Of a stretch of DNA of 64,000 nucleotides, positions 1 to 10,572 are shown piece by piece. Each line of letters begins with the position of its first letter. Positions within the stretch are counted from its first letter, which is position 1. Location: positions 62,001 to 126,000 of the forward strand of contig QJPP01001852.1 in the NCBI GenBank assembly GCA_003996215.1, read 5' to 3'. Position numbers and translations under genes: made by a program. Below the pieces are notes generated by a model that was given only the letters and a program-made list of their open reading frames with translations, was not told the origin of the DNA and did not search any database. The stretch is from Jaltomata sinuosa. Taxonomy: Eukaryota; Streptophyta; Magnoliopsida; Solanales; Solanaceae.

Positions 1-629
1 TTATTGTAATAGTTTAGGACAAGAATATCAAAAATATAAAAATATGAGTCATTCCACGACCAAAACTAAGGCGCTAGGTGGGAGGCAACCCATCATTTTT
101 CTAATAGTTTGTTATTTTTGCAGGGAGAAAAAGAAAAAGTGCCCGCCACGGACGCACGAAAAGAGGTAAGTAACACAAAATTTGAGTCCTAGGGGTCTGG
201 CAAAGCCTGGGCGCGCCACCCCAGGGACCAAACTACCGCATGGGTAGTTTGGCGCGATAGAGGCGCACCACGCCTGAAGCTAAACTACTGTGAGATGCTA
301 CTGGCGTCTTCCTGGTGCACAACGTCATGCGAGTTCCCAGGTGGGAACTATACTGGCGCAACATGCCTAGGGCAGAACTATTGCATGCCTCAACTAGCGC
401 GTTTCGGGTGCGGCGCCCCACATGTGTTTTGGGCAGCGAGTTCGGTCAAGGGTCAACCGACCCAAGACCCAAAATCTTGACCAAAAGGTCTTTTAAAAGA
501 CCACATGCCTCAAATTCCTCTTCATTATTTGCAAAGGAGCGCCGCCCCACTCCTCTCTCTCCCAAAATTTTCCCCTTTTCCTCCATTGTTATCTTCCTCA
601 AGCTCTAACAAAGTCCACAACTTCTCAAG
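1..629 (+). other. Post-pol spacer, GC-rich block and leader of D
   Basis: Noncoding. Bases 80-95 carry the GGGAGGCAACCCA motif. Bases 195-425 are a GC-rich stretch rich in GCGC and in variants of 'aaactaccgc', resembling in composition the block inside the D LTR at 4482-4680. Bases 480-629 are pyrimidine-rich like a transcript leader. No supported gene. Confidence 0.5.
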
Positions 630-1217
630 GTAATTTCTTCCTTTACTCTCTAATGCTTTGTAATTCTTCGTTATGCTTTTCACATTCAAGATCTGTTGGT
701 GTAATCGTTGTCATCTAGTTGGAAGAATATAACAATTTTTCACCATCGATGAAAACTTTAAAGCTTAAAATACACCCACAAAAGAAGATTATTATTTGTA
801 GTTTCACTAATGTTGTGGATTTCGAATTTTATCTCTTATTTTATATTGGGTCTTGAGTTATGGAAGGCATAATGAGTATTAAAAAGAGATGGGTCACCTT
901 AATAACTTCAAGAAAATTCACATGAAAGTGTAGTGCAAAGATGAAGGGGTGACCTTGAATAATTTTTAATGTTGGAAATGGTAGAGAATCCTTGAGAATT
1001 TTAGGGAATGTGCTTGTGTAAATGATTTGGTGGATATGGTGTCTTAGTTTGACGGAACTTAAATTGTGCTGAAAGAGGGAAGTCCGAGTACCTCAAGCTA
1101 TAAACCTATAGACACCATTGCTAGCAAAATAAGTGTGGGGTTGTCATGATCCTATAAAACACTCATTTAGCTACCTGTAATTGTACTGGGCTGATTTGTT
1201 TAATCTGTGTGTTATAG
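630..1217 (+). other. Candidate intron before the extra ORF of D
   Basis: A donor (AAG|GTAATT at 630) and an acceptor (TTATAG at 1212-1217) bracket an AT-rich stretch without coding signal, and the ORF starts a few bases after the acceptor. A spliced message is a known way for plant retroelements to express ORFs downstream of pol. Splicing here is inferred only from the motifs. Confidence 0.4.
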
Positions 1218-1221
1218 GTAC

Positions 1222-2463
1222 AATGCCACCACGAGGGAAGAAATAGGTCACTGAAGGCACTAGAGGCAAAAGGCCCCGAAAAGGAGAATTATTCAGTATG
1301 GCAGCCCCTACAAACCCGCAGGCACCCCCTCGACAATTTGGAAAGAGAACAGTAAATGCGCGGGGGATCGACTAGTTTGAGAGCCAAAAGGAAGCTAAAT
1401 ACCACCCAGATGAGCATGTGAATGAAGCTCGACTGCATGCAAAATTCCCATAAATCCATGAGATGGTCCACAGATTGGGCCTTCAGTACATCTTTCAGGA
1501 CCAAGGGGATTGTAACCTCACTAGGGTCAGGGAATTCTATGCTAATTGGAAGAAAGGGGAAGGCCAAAGTCAGAAGGTGGGGGTTCGCGAGAAGGCTACC
1601 CGATTCACCACGCAATTGCTAAATGAGTTCTTGGGCACACCGCACATGGATGCAGCGTCGTACTTGACAATGAAGGAGGACCCACCATACAGAGACATAT
1701 GCCACACACTTTGTAGGGTAGACTCCACAGCTCGGTGGGAAAGAACAAAAGATATGCAGAGACATTCTACCCTCCACTATGCATACTTCAATCAAGAGGC
1801 GAGAGTTTGGCTAAAAATTGTGTGTAGTACCCTTCTCCCATGCTCACACACCACTGAGGTAACTAAAGATAGGGTGGTGTTGGTATATATGCTCATGAAG
1901 GGGATGTCGATCAATGCAGTGTCAGTACTAAGGCACAATATGGTCAAGTTTCATGAGAACAAAAGGTGGCGCTACTTCTATGAGGGATTGGTGACCCGAT
2001 TCCTTAGGCAATGGGAGGTTGAAGAAGAAATGCATGACTTGGTTCCTCCGCAGGTCCTATACTTGGTGAGCAAACTGGTAGATGTGACTAACATAAAGCC
2101 CAGGATGCTATACACGGGCTGATACTTTCAAATGCTGAACGACAGGCTTGTGATGAGAGTTGGATGGGGAGGATGTATGGCATGGAACATTTGCAGTTGA
2201 GGATTGGTGGTCGGCCTGTGACTGAGGAGGAGATATTGGCATTGCATGCTAGATACCCTATGACAGAGAGTGCAATGTACATGTGTAGGATGGGTCCAAC
2301 TTTTCAGGAGCCACTAGATGATGATGAACCTACAGTACACAACACTCATGATGATGAGGAGGATGAGGAGGATGATGCTGGTACCGCGTTGATGGCGGTA
2401 GATGATCAGACAGCTGACTAGGATCAGGAATTCATTCCTGATGATGATGAGGACGACGCTTAG
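1222..2463 (+). pseudogene. Broken extra ORF of D (putative plant transposon protein type)
   Basis: The chosen start is the ATG at 1222, five bases after the acceptor. The frame meets an early stop and shifts, then gives a long open stretch at 1463-2122 with REFYANW near its start, matching the common 'putative plant transposon protein' family of angiosperm retroelements. A further shift leads to 2164-2463, which ends in an Asp/Glu-rich tail (DDEEDEEDD) with one in-frame stop at 2419-2421. Between pol and the 3' LTR, this is the position of the extra or env-like ORF of Athila elements. The function of this family is not known. The copy is clearly non-functional. Confidence 0.6.
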
Positions 2464-4207
2464 AGGCCCAGGGAACTCCTTCTCTCACTTTCTACCTTTA
2501 TACTTTTTTTTGAAGTACTGAGGGCAGTGCCATGTTTTAAGTGTGGGGTGGAGAGTCGGCAGAGATGTACTTCCCTTAGTTTTCATTGCTATATCTTAGG
2601 GTGATGAGGCGACGTGTGACTGGTTTTAGCTGATAGTTGATAATTAGTTAGTATGTTAGTTTTATTTTCTTAGGTTGGGTTCCTCGGCTTTTGTTTTCGG
2701 TTCTTTTCCTAAGGATAGTCCCTTTGAACTAGGTAGATTTTATTTTAGGATAAATCTTTTTTAGGACGCGTCGTAGTAGTAATGATTGTCCCTGATGATG
2801 GATGGATGAGAACTATCTTAAGGGAAAATTAGTCATAGGATTTGAAGCCTTTCCTTTGGAACATAGAAATCTCACTTGGAGCTTCAACTAGACGTCATGG
2901 GTAGTTCATAAGAATTCAAGCAAGTGAGCAAGAACTTCACGAGAGACACATAGGCTCTTTAACTAGACTCAAAAAGTGTAGAAAATGGGCTTAATTGTGT
3001 GAGTGCACTCAAGATGTTTGTGTTTGAGCATGCAAGTGTGATATTCCTATACATGTATCATGATACCATGTGTGTGTGAGCTTTTTTTTGGTTCTTGCAT
3101 AGAATAGCGTCTAGAACTTGCCCCGTGTGTGTGTGAATTGTATGAGCATGAATTTTATGAAACATGATGTAGGCATTTTCTTGAAAACACCTATTTGTTT
3201 GTTTCTTTGATGATTGTTTGTGCCTACCTTGACATTACCATTAGTGAAGCCTCTTTGAGCCTAGAAGCCTATTTCTTTGTTAAGACGCATTATGAGCCTA
3301 TTCACTTTGTTGATACCCCGTGAATTTGATCCTGATGAAACTCCCTAGTGCATTATGATTTCTAAAGAGTGGAGAACAAAAGGAGAAGGGTAGATAAAAG
3401 GAAAGGTGAGTGTAGTAACTATCAAAGATGTAGAGCCCGATCAAATCGTGCAATGTTCTTGTGGTTAGGTACCCAAAGAATTCAAAAAATAAAGAAATAG
3501 AAGAGAAAATTGGCAAAAGAAAAAATGAATAAGGGGTTATGCTAGCAACAAGTACGTGACATACCGAGGGCAAAGAATAAATAAAAAAAGTGGTAGTGCA
3601 AGAAAGCGTGAACATAGGAGGAGCTTAAAAAGGAGGGTGAAGAAAAGAGTGAGAATGTAGTGTCATGTGCAATAGGGAAAAGAGCCACTTTGTACCGAAA
3701 AGTATCCTACCCGTCCCGAAGCTGACATTACAACCAAATGAAAGTCCTTCTGATTCCATGACTGTGATTGCTTTGTTGAATTTATTATACACTAAGGGCA
3801 AGCCTATGGCATGTTGTGATATGTAGGAAACATCTTTTGAGAGAGTGAGGGTTTAAGTGATGCAAAGTGCCCCCCTTTGAAAGGAAAAGTGTGTGATTGT
3901 AAATGGGGGCAATACTAAATTGTGAGGGCACACATGACTTGCATTTGGTAGTGTTATTACTTGCATTGCTCACATATAGATATGTTGGCCCGATATTGTG
4001 ATAAAGAGTTATTTATAGAGGGTGTGTTGTTTCAAGTGAAAGGTCTTAAGAGCTAAAATGGGTTTTGAATGTGGCTTGCTTAATGAACTACAATAGCATG
4101 ATTAAAAGTGTTTAGTTGCTCACAAGTATGGATGGAAAGTTCTCTAGGTGTTTATGGTGAACCTTAGGATGGATGATAGTGAGTGGTTCGAGGATGAGCA
4201 AAGGTTC
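2464..4207 (+). other. 3' noncoding region of D
   Basis: About 1.7 kb with stops in all frames and no recognisable protein. It begins with a GTGTGGGGTGG tract near 2541, repeated just before the LTR. A long 3' noncoding region is usual between the last ORF and the LTR in Athila-like elements. Confidence 0.5.
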
Positions 4208-4223
4208 AAGTGTGGGGTGGTGA
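4208..4223 (+). other. Polypurine tract of D
   Basis: AAGTGTGGGGTGGTGA lies directly before a TG LTR start. It is the expected primer for plus-strand DNA synthesis. Confidence 0.6.
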
Positions 4224-5148
4224 TGTTGGGCATAATTATATGCCCGTTTATCGTATTTTACCCATGTTTACCTTATGTTTTGAGAATGCTACCTACTATA
4301 TATTATGTGTTTTGATCGGAATTGCTATATGTTGTACTAAGACAGATGATTAGATATTTGCAGGTGAAATGACGTGGGAAGTGACCATGGAAAGATGAAA
4401 CGGAAGAGTAAAGCATTGAAAGTGATGTAGCGGAATGTTTGGGAGCAAGTAAAGAAGAAAAAAATAGGCCGAGAGAAGCCGGACAGACGCCTGGCGCGGT
4501 GCCCCAGGCCTAGAACTACCGCAACACTAACATGGATCCTTCCAGGCGCGGCGCGCTAGGAAGCCAACTACAGCGGGACATCATGGGCGCATCCAGGGTG
4601 CAGCGCACCAACTGAGTACCAAGGTGGGTGCGTTTAAGGTGAAGCAGGCACGTTACAGGCGCAGTGCGCCAGGCGCCATCCTGATGGGTTTTTGGGCTTT
4701 TTCTATTCCGATTTCAAGAAGGAAAAAGGGTTATTTCCCAAACCCTATAAAGAGAACCTTGGATGTTTTTTGGAGGGTTCCGTCATATGTTCTGAGAGCA
4801 AGAGGCAAGAACAGAGTTCACCATTAGGTTCTTTTCTTCTTCCTTTTCTTAGCTATACTTTGGATGAAAACAATTACATCTTTGTTTTTTTTTGGGAGTA
4901 TGAGTGTCTAAGAACCCATGTTCTGGGGTTAAGGCTACAAACGCATGACTTTAGTATTGGAGTTGAATTGATTGTTCATTTACCATTATTAGTTGTTCTT
5001 ATATTCTTGTTTTAGTATTTTTATGCTTGGTCGCCATTAAGATAGGATATTTGCTAAATCACAAGTCTCTTGGGTATGATATCCAGACTAACCAGTTCCT
5101 ATTACTTGGACGACTACGTACACTTGCGTGTGAGTGGAAATACGTAAC
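4224..5148 (+). repeat. 3' LTR of D
   Basis: It starts TGTTGGGCATAATT and ends ATACGTAACA, so it has TG...CA ends and is 925 bp long. A TATA-type box (CTATAAAGAG) lies at about 4745-4754, downstream of a GC-rich block (4482-4680). The partner LTR is outside the window. The exact start could be 4221 instead. Confidence 0.6.
4745..4754 (+). promoter_or_regulatory. TATA box in D LTR
   Basis: CTATAAAGAG, placed after the GC-rich part of the LTR as in other plant LTR promoters. Confidence 0.45.
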
Positions 5149-5205
5149 AGTTCACCTGCTGGGGGTTGTAGGTGTCATCATGACCTTAGAAATTGGGTTA
5201 TCACA
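5149..5205 (+). repeat. 3' tail of the 5' LTR of A
   Basis: It matches the last 57 bases of the A/B/F LTRs (a gttcacctgctgggggttg-like segment, then gggttatcaca, where relatives have gggtcgtgaca). Confidence 0.8.
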
Positions 5206-5208
5206 ACT

Positions 5209-5220
5209 TGGTATCAAAGT
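5209..5220 (+). other. Primer-binding site of A
   Basis: TGGTATCAAAGT differs at two bases from TGGTATCAGAGC, the complement of the initiator-Met tRNA 3' end, and lies just after the LTR. Confidence 0.7.
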
Positions 5221-5413
5221 GCTAAGTTCTCTTGTGTCGTTAGTACAAGAGAAAGTGTCTAAGTAGAGTCTCACAGATTGGTATGATGACGTCCGTATCC
5301 TATCTGCGGGAGTCTACAAAGCATTATTAGGAAAAGTTCCATCTTCTTGGCTAATTATCGTGCGTCCCTAGCTCTATAGACTATTGAATTTTATTTGTTT
5401 CATTTCTTCTCAG

Positions 5414-5965
5414 ATGCGTAAGATGAGTACGACAACGGGTGATGTCTAGGCTTTCATTCTTATTGCTTCAGTGCTTCTGTCAGTGCCAGGATTTTAGAGT
5501 GGGAGCTTACTACATCATATAGAGGGTGTGGGGCCAGCCCAGCCTCCGATTGGATATATGGCTACCCCAGTTTTTCATGACACTATGGCTAGGACTTCGA
5601 GTCCTCCGGTAGGTGTTTTAGTACCACAGGTTGGGGCAGTCCCTAGTTCTTCGAGTGGTGCTTCAGTTGGATTTGACATCCCAGTTATTTAGCAGGGTTG
5701 TATGTCAGTATTGGAGTATGAGGCTAGGTTTCACGAGATGGTTAGACACACTTTTAGAGCTGTGACTACAGAGTTTGAGAGAGTTCAGAGTTTTGTGGGA
5801 GGTTTGATTTCACCATTCCATTTGGCGATCGAGCACTTAGTTTTAGTTGGGACTACCTTTCTCTAGGTATTTGATCATGTTTGGGCTATAAAGATTTTAT
5901 GCCGTGAGACTTATGGAGGTAGTGCTAAGATGCGCCATTGTCAGGGCAGTTTCTAAGGTTCTCAG
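5414..5965 (+). pseudogene. A gag, first part
   Basis: The start is the ATG after a TTCTCAG acceptor-like motif. The reading is full of stops. The proline/serine-rich N-terminal part runs directly into the MSVLEYEARFHE-type segment of a gypsy capsid near 5701-5740, so most of the N-terminal capsid domain is missing. B has the same junction. The piece is cut by the Tekay insertion and resumes at 16416. Confidence 0.7.
5961..5965. repeat. Target duplication CTCAG (left)
   Basis: CTCAG here and at 16411-16415 flank the Tekay element exactly. Five bases is the usual gypsy duplication. Confidence 0.95.
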
Positions 5966-8561
5966 TGTAACACCCCGTACCTTTCAAAACCTATGTGAGT
6001 AAGTAAATATCGACGAAGGTATTTGAGCTCTAGATTGTGAAGGGGTACTTTGGCCTAGAATTTGAAATGGTCAAATGTATATAAGTGTTAAGTTAAATTA
6101 TAAGGATGAGGGTTTTGAAAATGATATAAAACGAGTGAGGTACTTGCTCGACTTATCTATGCTCTTAGTTGACAAGTAGGTGCATCACCTACCTACTCTA
6201 ACGAACTAAGTTCCGAGGGCCGATTACGGGCAGAAACACCATGGATTATTAGACCTAATGGTAGCCCAAATGAAGCTTAAAGTTGTCCCATCAAATCACA
6301 ACCAAATCTGGCCCAAACAACTACAAAAGGTAGCCACCAATATTGACCCAAGAGAAGCCCAAAATCAGCCACAAAGCTTAACCCTTTTGAGGCCCAAGAA
6401 AAGGGTAATTTTGGCCCAAGTTTATTGACCCATTTTTGCCCAAATATACTCAAAAAAGTCGGCCAAAAAGGTCCCTTTATACAGGCCTTTTGCTGATCAA
6501 TATTGATCACAAAAAGCTGGAAAAATTCTCTCTTATCTCCTTTCCTTTTTGGCAGCCCTTCTCTCCCTTTAGGGTTCTAAGAAGATCAAGATTAATTCAA
6601 GCTTAAGGGGAGTTAAACCACTTTTTATCTTGGTATTAATCTACTACATATATCTAGGATATCCTATGGTAAGAAAGACATGAACTATGGCAGCCCCTTT
6701 CTTAAGATTTAACACATAGAAATTGTGTAACAATTAAGAGATTTCTTTTTCTCTTGTTGGTGTATGTGTAGGGGTACTTAAGTTTTTCAAGGCATCAATA
6801 AAAAGAGATTAAATCACACCTTCAAGTGTGGTAAGTACTCTGCCCATAATCATATTTTTGGATTGAAGTTCGGATAGACAATTGTTGTTGAATTGTTGTT
6901 AAGAACTCACGGGACGGCGATCGGAAGCCGTGGGTTCAATGTGTTGCTATTGTATTTCGGCATGGTGAGTTGTGTAGGGGCTGTTTGATGTGTTTTGTAT
7001 TATTGGAGGAAGTAGGTTGGTATGTGTGTGATGTGTATTGGATAGGGGATAAAGGTGTGACGATACACCTTTAATTAATGCAAAATACGTAAATTTGCCC
7101 GGGAAATGTTTAGCTACTGTTTTGGAAAGGTTGCATCAGGTTTAAGAGCTAATATTAGCTTAATTATACCCTTGTTTTGTAGATTAACTTAATAAAGGAA
7201 AGCCTAAGTTCTGGTAAGAACAATCTTCGGAAGGAACGAGGTATGTTAAGGCTTCTTTATTCCTTATCGGCATGAATCTAGAAATAGAACTCTAAATCTC
7301 CGAAAGAAGGAATTTGAGTATTCTGTTGTAAGAGAGCTGATTTGGTAACTCAAAAAGTCTTAAGGAACTAAGTTATACATTATGGTGATTCAAGTCGCCT
7401 TCTTATAAAAATCTGATTCTTTTTGCACGAAACGTAAGTTATCCTTTTGTCAAGTTTCTTCTTTGTATTGTGATCCCTAATCAAGCTTTAGAAAGTATAC
7501 AAGGAAAGTTAGCAAGTCAAATCCCCATTTATATGTGTTTGGTATGTTGAGTCCAACACCTAGTAAGCCAAGGCTAAAGAATTTATCTAAATGAACCTTC
7601 ATAACTAACAAGAATAGCTTTGAAGGTCAATCTAGTAATACACTTATTATATGTGGTTTGCGTGTTAGTGTGCACCTAGGTGCTACTGCCATATTGAGGC
7701 CATTATATACATAGTGTGCACCGAGGTGCTACTACCATATTGAGGCCATTATATACATAGTGTGCACCGAGGTGCTACTGCCATATTGAGGCCATTATAT
7801 ACATAGTGTGCGCCGAGGCGCTACTGCCATATTGAGGCTATTATATATAGGGTGCACCGAGGTGCTATTGTGGTTCAGCGTGGGTTATAAAGAGTGAGTT
7901 GCGGTGTGGGTTAATGCATGTGTTGTATTCTAAAAAGAATAAAGGAGAAATAGCTTAACGAGTCTTACCAATTACAGTTTACAAGTTTCATATTATATCT
8001 TGTTCAGATTTACTACTTGCGACTTGCTTTTATGTTCTACCTTACATGCCAGTACATTATTGTCGTACTAACGTCCCTATTGCCTGGGGGCTCTGCATAC
8101 ATGCCTGCAGGTCCAGATAGATACCCAGACAGACCTCTTCAGTAGGAGTTGCAGAGTTCAGCCATTTTGGTAAGCTCCATTCTTCCTGGAGCTGACGAGT
8201 CAGAGGTGTAGCTCATATTTTGACCAGGTTATGTATACGTATAGCTTATGGGTAGTACAGGGCCCTGTCCTGGATATGAGATATTTTACTTACTCCTAGA
8301 GGCTTGTAGACGTGTATATGTACATCAGTGTTGGGTATGGCCTTGTCGGCCTTGTTATTAGCTATCTACTATGATAATAGCGTTGTCAGCCTTGAGTTGT
8401 TTACCTACTGTTGAGCTTTCAATGTTTCAAATTGTTATTCTTAGAGACCTTGTCGATCTCAGACCCCCAGCAGGTTCAACAGAGATACACTCTATTTTGG
8501 CACCCTCGGCCTTGTGGGGATCCGGGTGTCGGTCATGCCTCCCATGGTTTGGGGTGTGACA
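5966..8561 (+). repeat. 5' LTR of Tekay element
   Basis: It starts TGTAACACCCCGTACC and ends GGGGTGTGACA. Compared with the 3' LTR it has 86 bp more at 6987-7072 and lacks an 11-bp segment present near 14270. The probable TATA box at 6478-6485 reads TATACAGG, against TATATAGG in the other LTR. It contains a 46-bp minisatellite at 7669-7870. Confidence 0.95.
7669..7870 (+). repeat. 46-bp minisatellite in Tekay 5' LTR
   Basis: Units at 7669-7714, 7715-7760, 7761-7806 and 7807-7850 (44 bp), plus a 20-bp partial. Each contains a palindromic core, GCACC-GA-GGTGC. Unit 1 reads GCACCTAGGTGC and unit 4 GCGCCGAGGCGC, both still self-complementary. Confidence 0.95.
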
Positions 8562-8565
8562 AACT

Positions 8566-8577
8566 TGGTATCAGAGC
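8566..8577 (+). other. Primer-binding site of Tekay element
   Basis: TGGTATCAGAGC, a perfect complement of the initiator-Met tRNA 3' end, four bases after the LTR. Confidence 0.95.
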
Positions 8578-8775
8578 ACGTCGAATCCCAGGAGTCTACA
8601 AGCCGTGTCTAGTAGAGTCTTCCTTATGGGTGTGTTGTGCACCATACCTATAATCATGAGGCTACGGGATATTTAGGAATTGTTATCCTTCTTTCATTTG
8701 CTAGATTGTGCAATAGAGCGAGGTCATAAGATGTTTGAAGTCTAATTCATGTTTTTCTATTCCTTGTTTACAGAA

Positions 8776-10572
8776 ATGCCTATGACCAGACAAATGAGTA
8801 GCCGACGGGTTGGCACAGATACGGGGGAAGGTACTATTCATTCTCCGCCTATCCGATTGGATAGATTTGAGGCTCAAAGTGAATCACCGACACCAGAAAT
8901 CCCAGTTTATCAAGTACCTGATGAGACTAGAGGGGATCCAGTACCCCTGACCCCACCTGCTCCAGTGGCATCTGAGATAGATAGAGATGAACCAGCACCT
9001 GTAGCTCCTCCACCTGAAGTAGAGGACAAGGACATCAGGAGTGCTGTTCGATTATTGACCCAGATGGTAGCCACACAACATCAACAAATTGGGGCATCAG
9101 CGAGTGTTATGTCAGGTGGCTCAGAAAGTTCTAGGGTTCGAGAGTTTATCAGCCTAAGTCCTCCTATATTTACAGGCTCTAACCCACGTGAGGATCCTCA
9201 GGAGTTTATTGATCAGACTTATCAAGTACTTCGAGTCATGCATGCAACAGTAGTGGAGGCAGTGGAGTTTGCATCTTTCAGGTTACGAGATGTGGCCATT
9301 TTATGGTTCGAGGCTTGGGATCAATCTAGGGGATCAAATGCACCCCCAGCTGAATAGGAGGAATTTTCAGAGGCCTTCCTAGCTCACTATCTTCCACAGG
9401 AGGTTCGAGAGGCCACACTTGATCAATTTCTAGCCCTTAGGCAGGGCAATATGAATGTTCGACAGTACAGCCTCAGGTTTAATTCATTAGCCAGGTACGC
9501 CCCCGATATTGTGAGTACGATGCGAGCTAGAGTTCATCGATATGTGCGTGGCCTTAAGGATGAATTGATTAAGGGATTAACAATAGCAGCCACACAAGAG
9601 GATATGAATATTTCTAAGATACAGGCTATTGCTCAAACTGCAGAGGATCTTGAAGTACAAATTGGAGATAACCAAAGCCGAGAAAGGGATCAGAATAAGA
9701 GGGCTAGATCTATTGGGTCCTATGTAGAGCCACGAGGTAATGTTAGGACACATTTTAATAGGAGATCACCCCACCCTACTAGTGGTTCCCCATATCAGTG
9801 GCAAAGGCAGAGGTATGATCATTTTTCTCAGGATGGACAAGGCCACAGTTCTGGTGCATCCAGTTTCTATCGCCAGGGGAATTCAGGTCAGATGAGGCCA
9901 CCTTTGACACCTTGTGTTCAGTGCGGTAGGAAGCATCCTGGGATATGTCGCCTGGGTTCAGATACTTGTTATTCATGTGGGCATCCTGGTCACTTTATGC
10001 GAGACTGTCCAAGTAGAGGTAGGGGTGAGATGTCCCAGCCTACAGGGTCGATGACAGCTTCTTCATCTACTATTTGTCCCCCTAGGACAGGCCAAAAGGC
10101 AACACCAGGTCGTGGTATAGGTAGAGGAGGAGGAGGAGCATCCAGTTCAGGCAGTGGTCAGAATCGCACTTATTCTCTAGCTGGTCGCCAGGACTTGGAA
10201 TCGTCACCTGATATTGTTACAGGTACATTAACTATTTTTACTCATGCTGTTTATGCACTTATAGATCCTGGATCTACTCTTTCATATGTTACCCCGCTCG
10301 TTACTGGTAAGTTGGGGGCAGGCCCTGAGTTGTTGCCTAGACCCTTCGTTGTATCTACGTCGATTGGTGAATCTATTATAGCTAGACGAGTTTATCGAGA
10401 TTGTGCAGTGTGGATTTATGACCGCCTCACTTCAGCTGATCTAATCGAATTAGATATGATTGACTTTGATGTCATTATGGGCATGGACTGGTTAGTTTCA
10501 TGTTATGCTAATATCGATTGTAGAAATAAGGTTGTCAAATTCCATTTTCCGAAAGAGACAATCCTAGAGTGA
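8776..10572 (+). pseudogene. Tekay gag and protease
   Basis: Gag begins at the ATG at 8776 (MPMTRQM). The capsid region is open to an in-frame TAG at 9355-9357 and continues in the same frame. A zinc knuckle (CYSCGHPGHFMRDC) lies at about 9967-10008, preceded by CVQCGRKHPGIC. The protease follows with active-site DPGS in YALIDPGSTLSYV near 10252-10290. The frame ends at TGA 10570-10572, where a one-base shift moves pol to the next frame. Gag would package the RNA and the protease would cut the polyprotein; this copy could make neither complete. Confidence 0.88.

Larger units (their letters stand above)
1..5148 (+). mobile_element. Athila-like LTR retrotransposon D, 3' part
   Basis: The left end lies outside the window. 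Visible in order are a post-pol spacer with a GGGAGGCAACCCA motif typical of the region after pol in Athila-type elements, a GC-rich block, a leader with plausible splice sites, an extra ORF with an acidic tail, a long noncoding 3' region, a purine-rich tract and one LTR with TG...CA ends. Near its 3' end the LTR has an acgtacacttgcgtg motif common in Athila-type LTRs. Base 5149 onward is the LTR of another family, so D probably inserted into that LTR. The Athila assignment is inferred from layout and motifs; no pol is visible. Confidence 0.6.

Noticed and set aside
7669..7870. CRISPR array
   Set aside because: Units are contiguous 46-bp tandem repeats without unique spacers, in a plant LTR.
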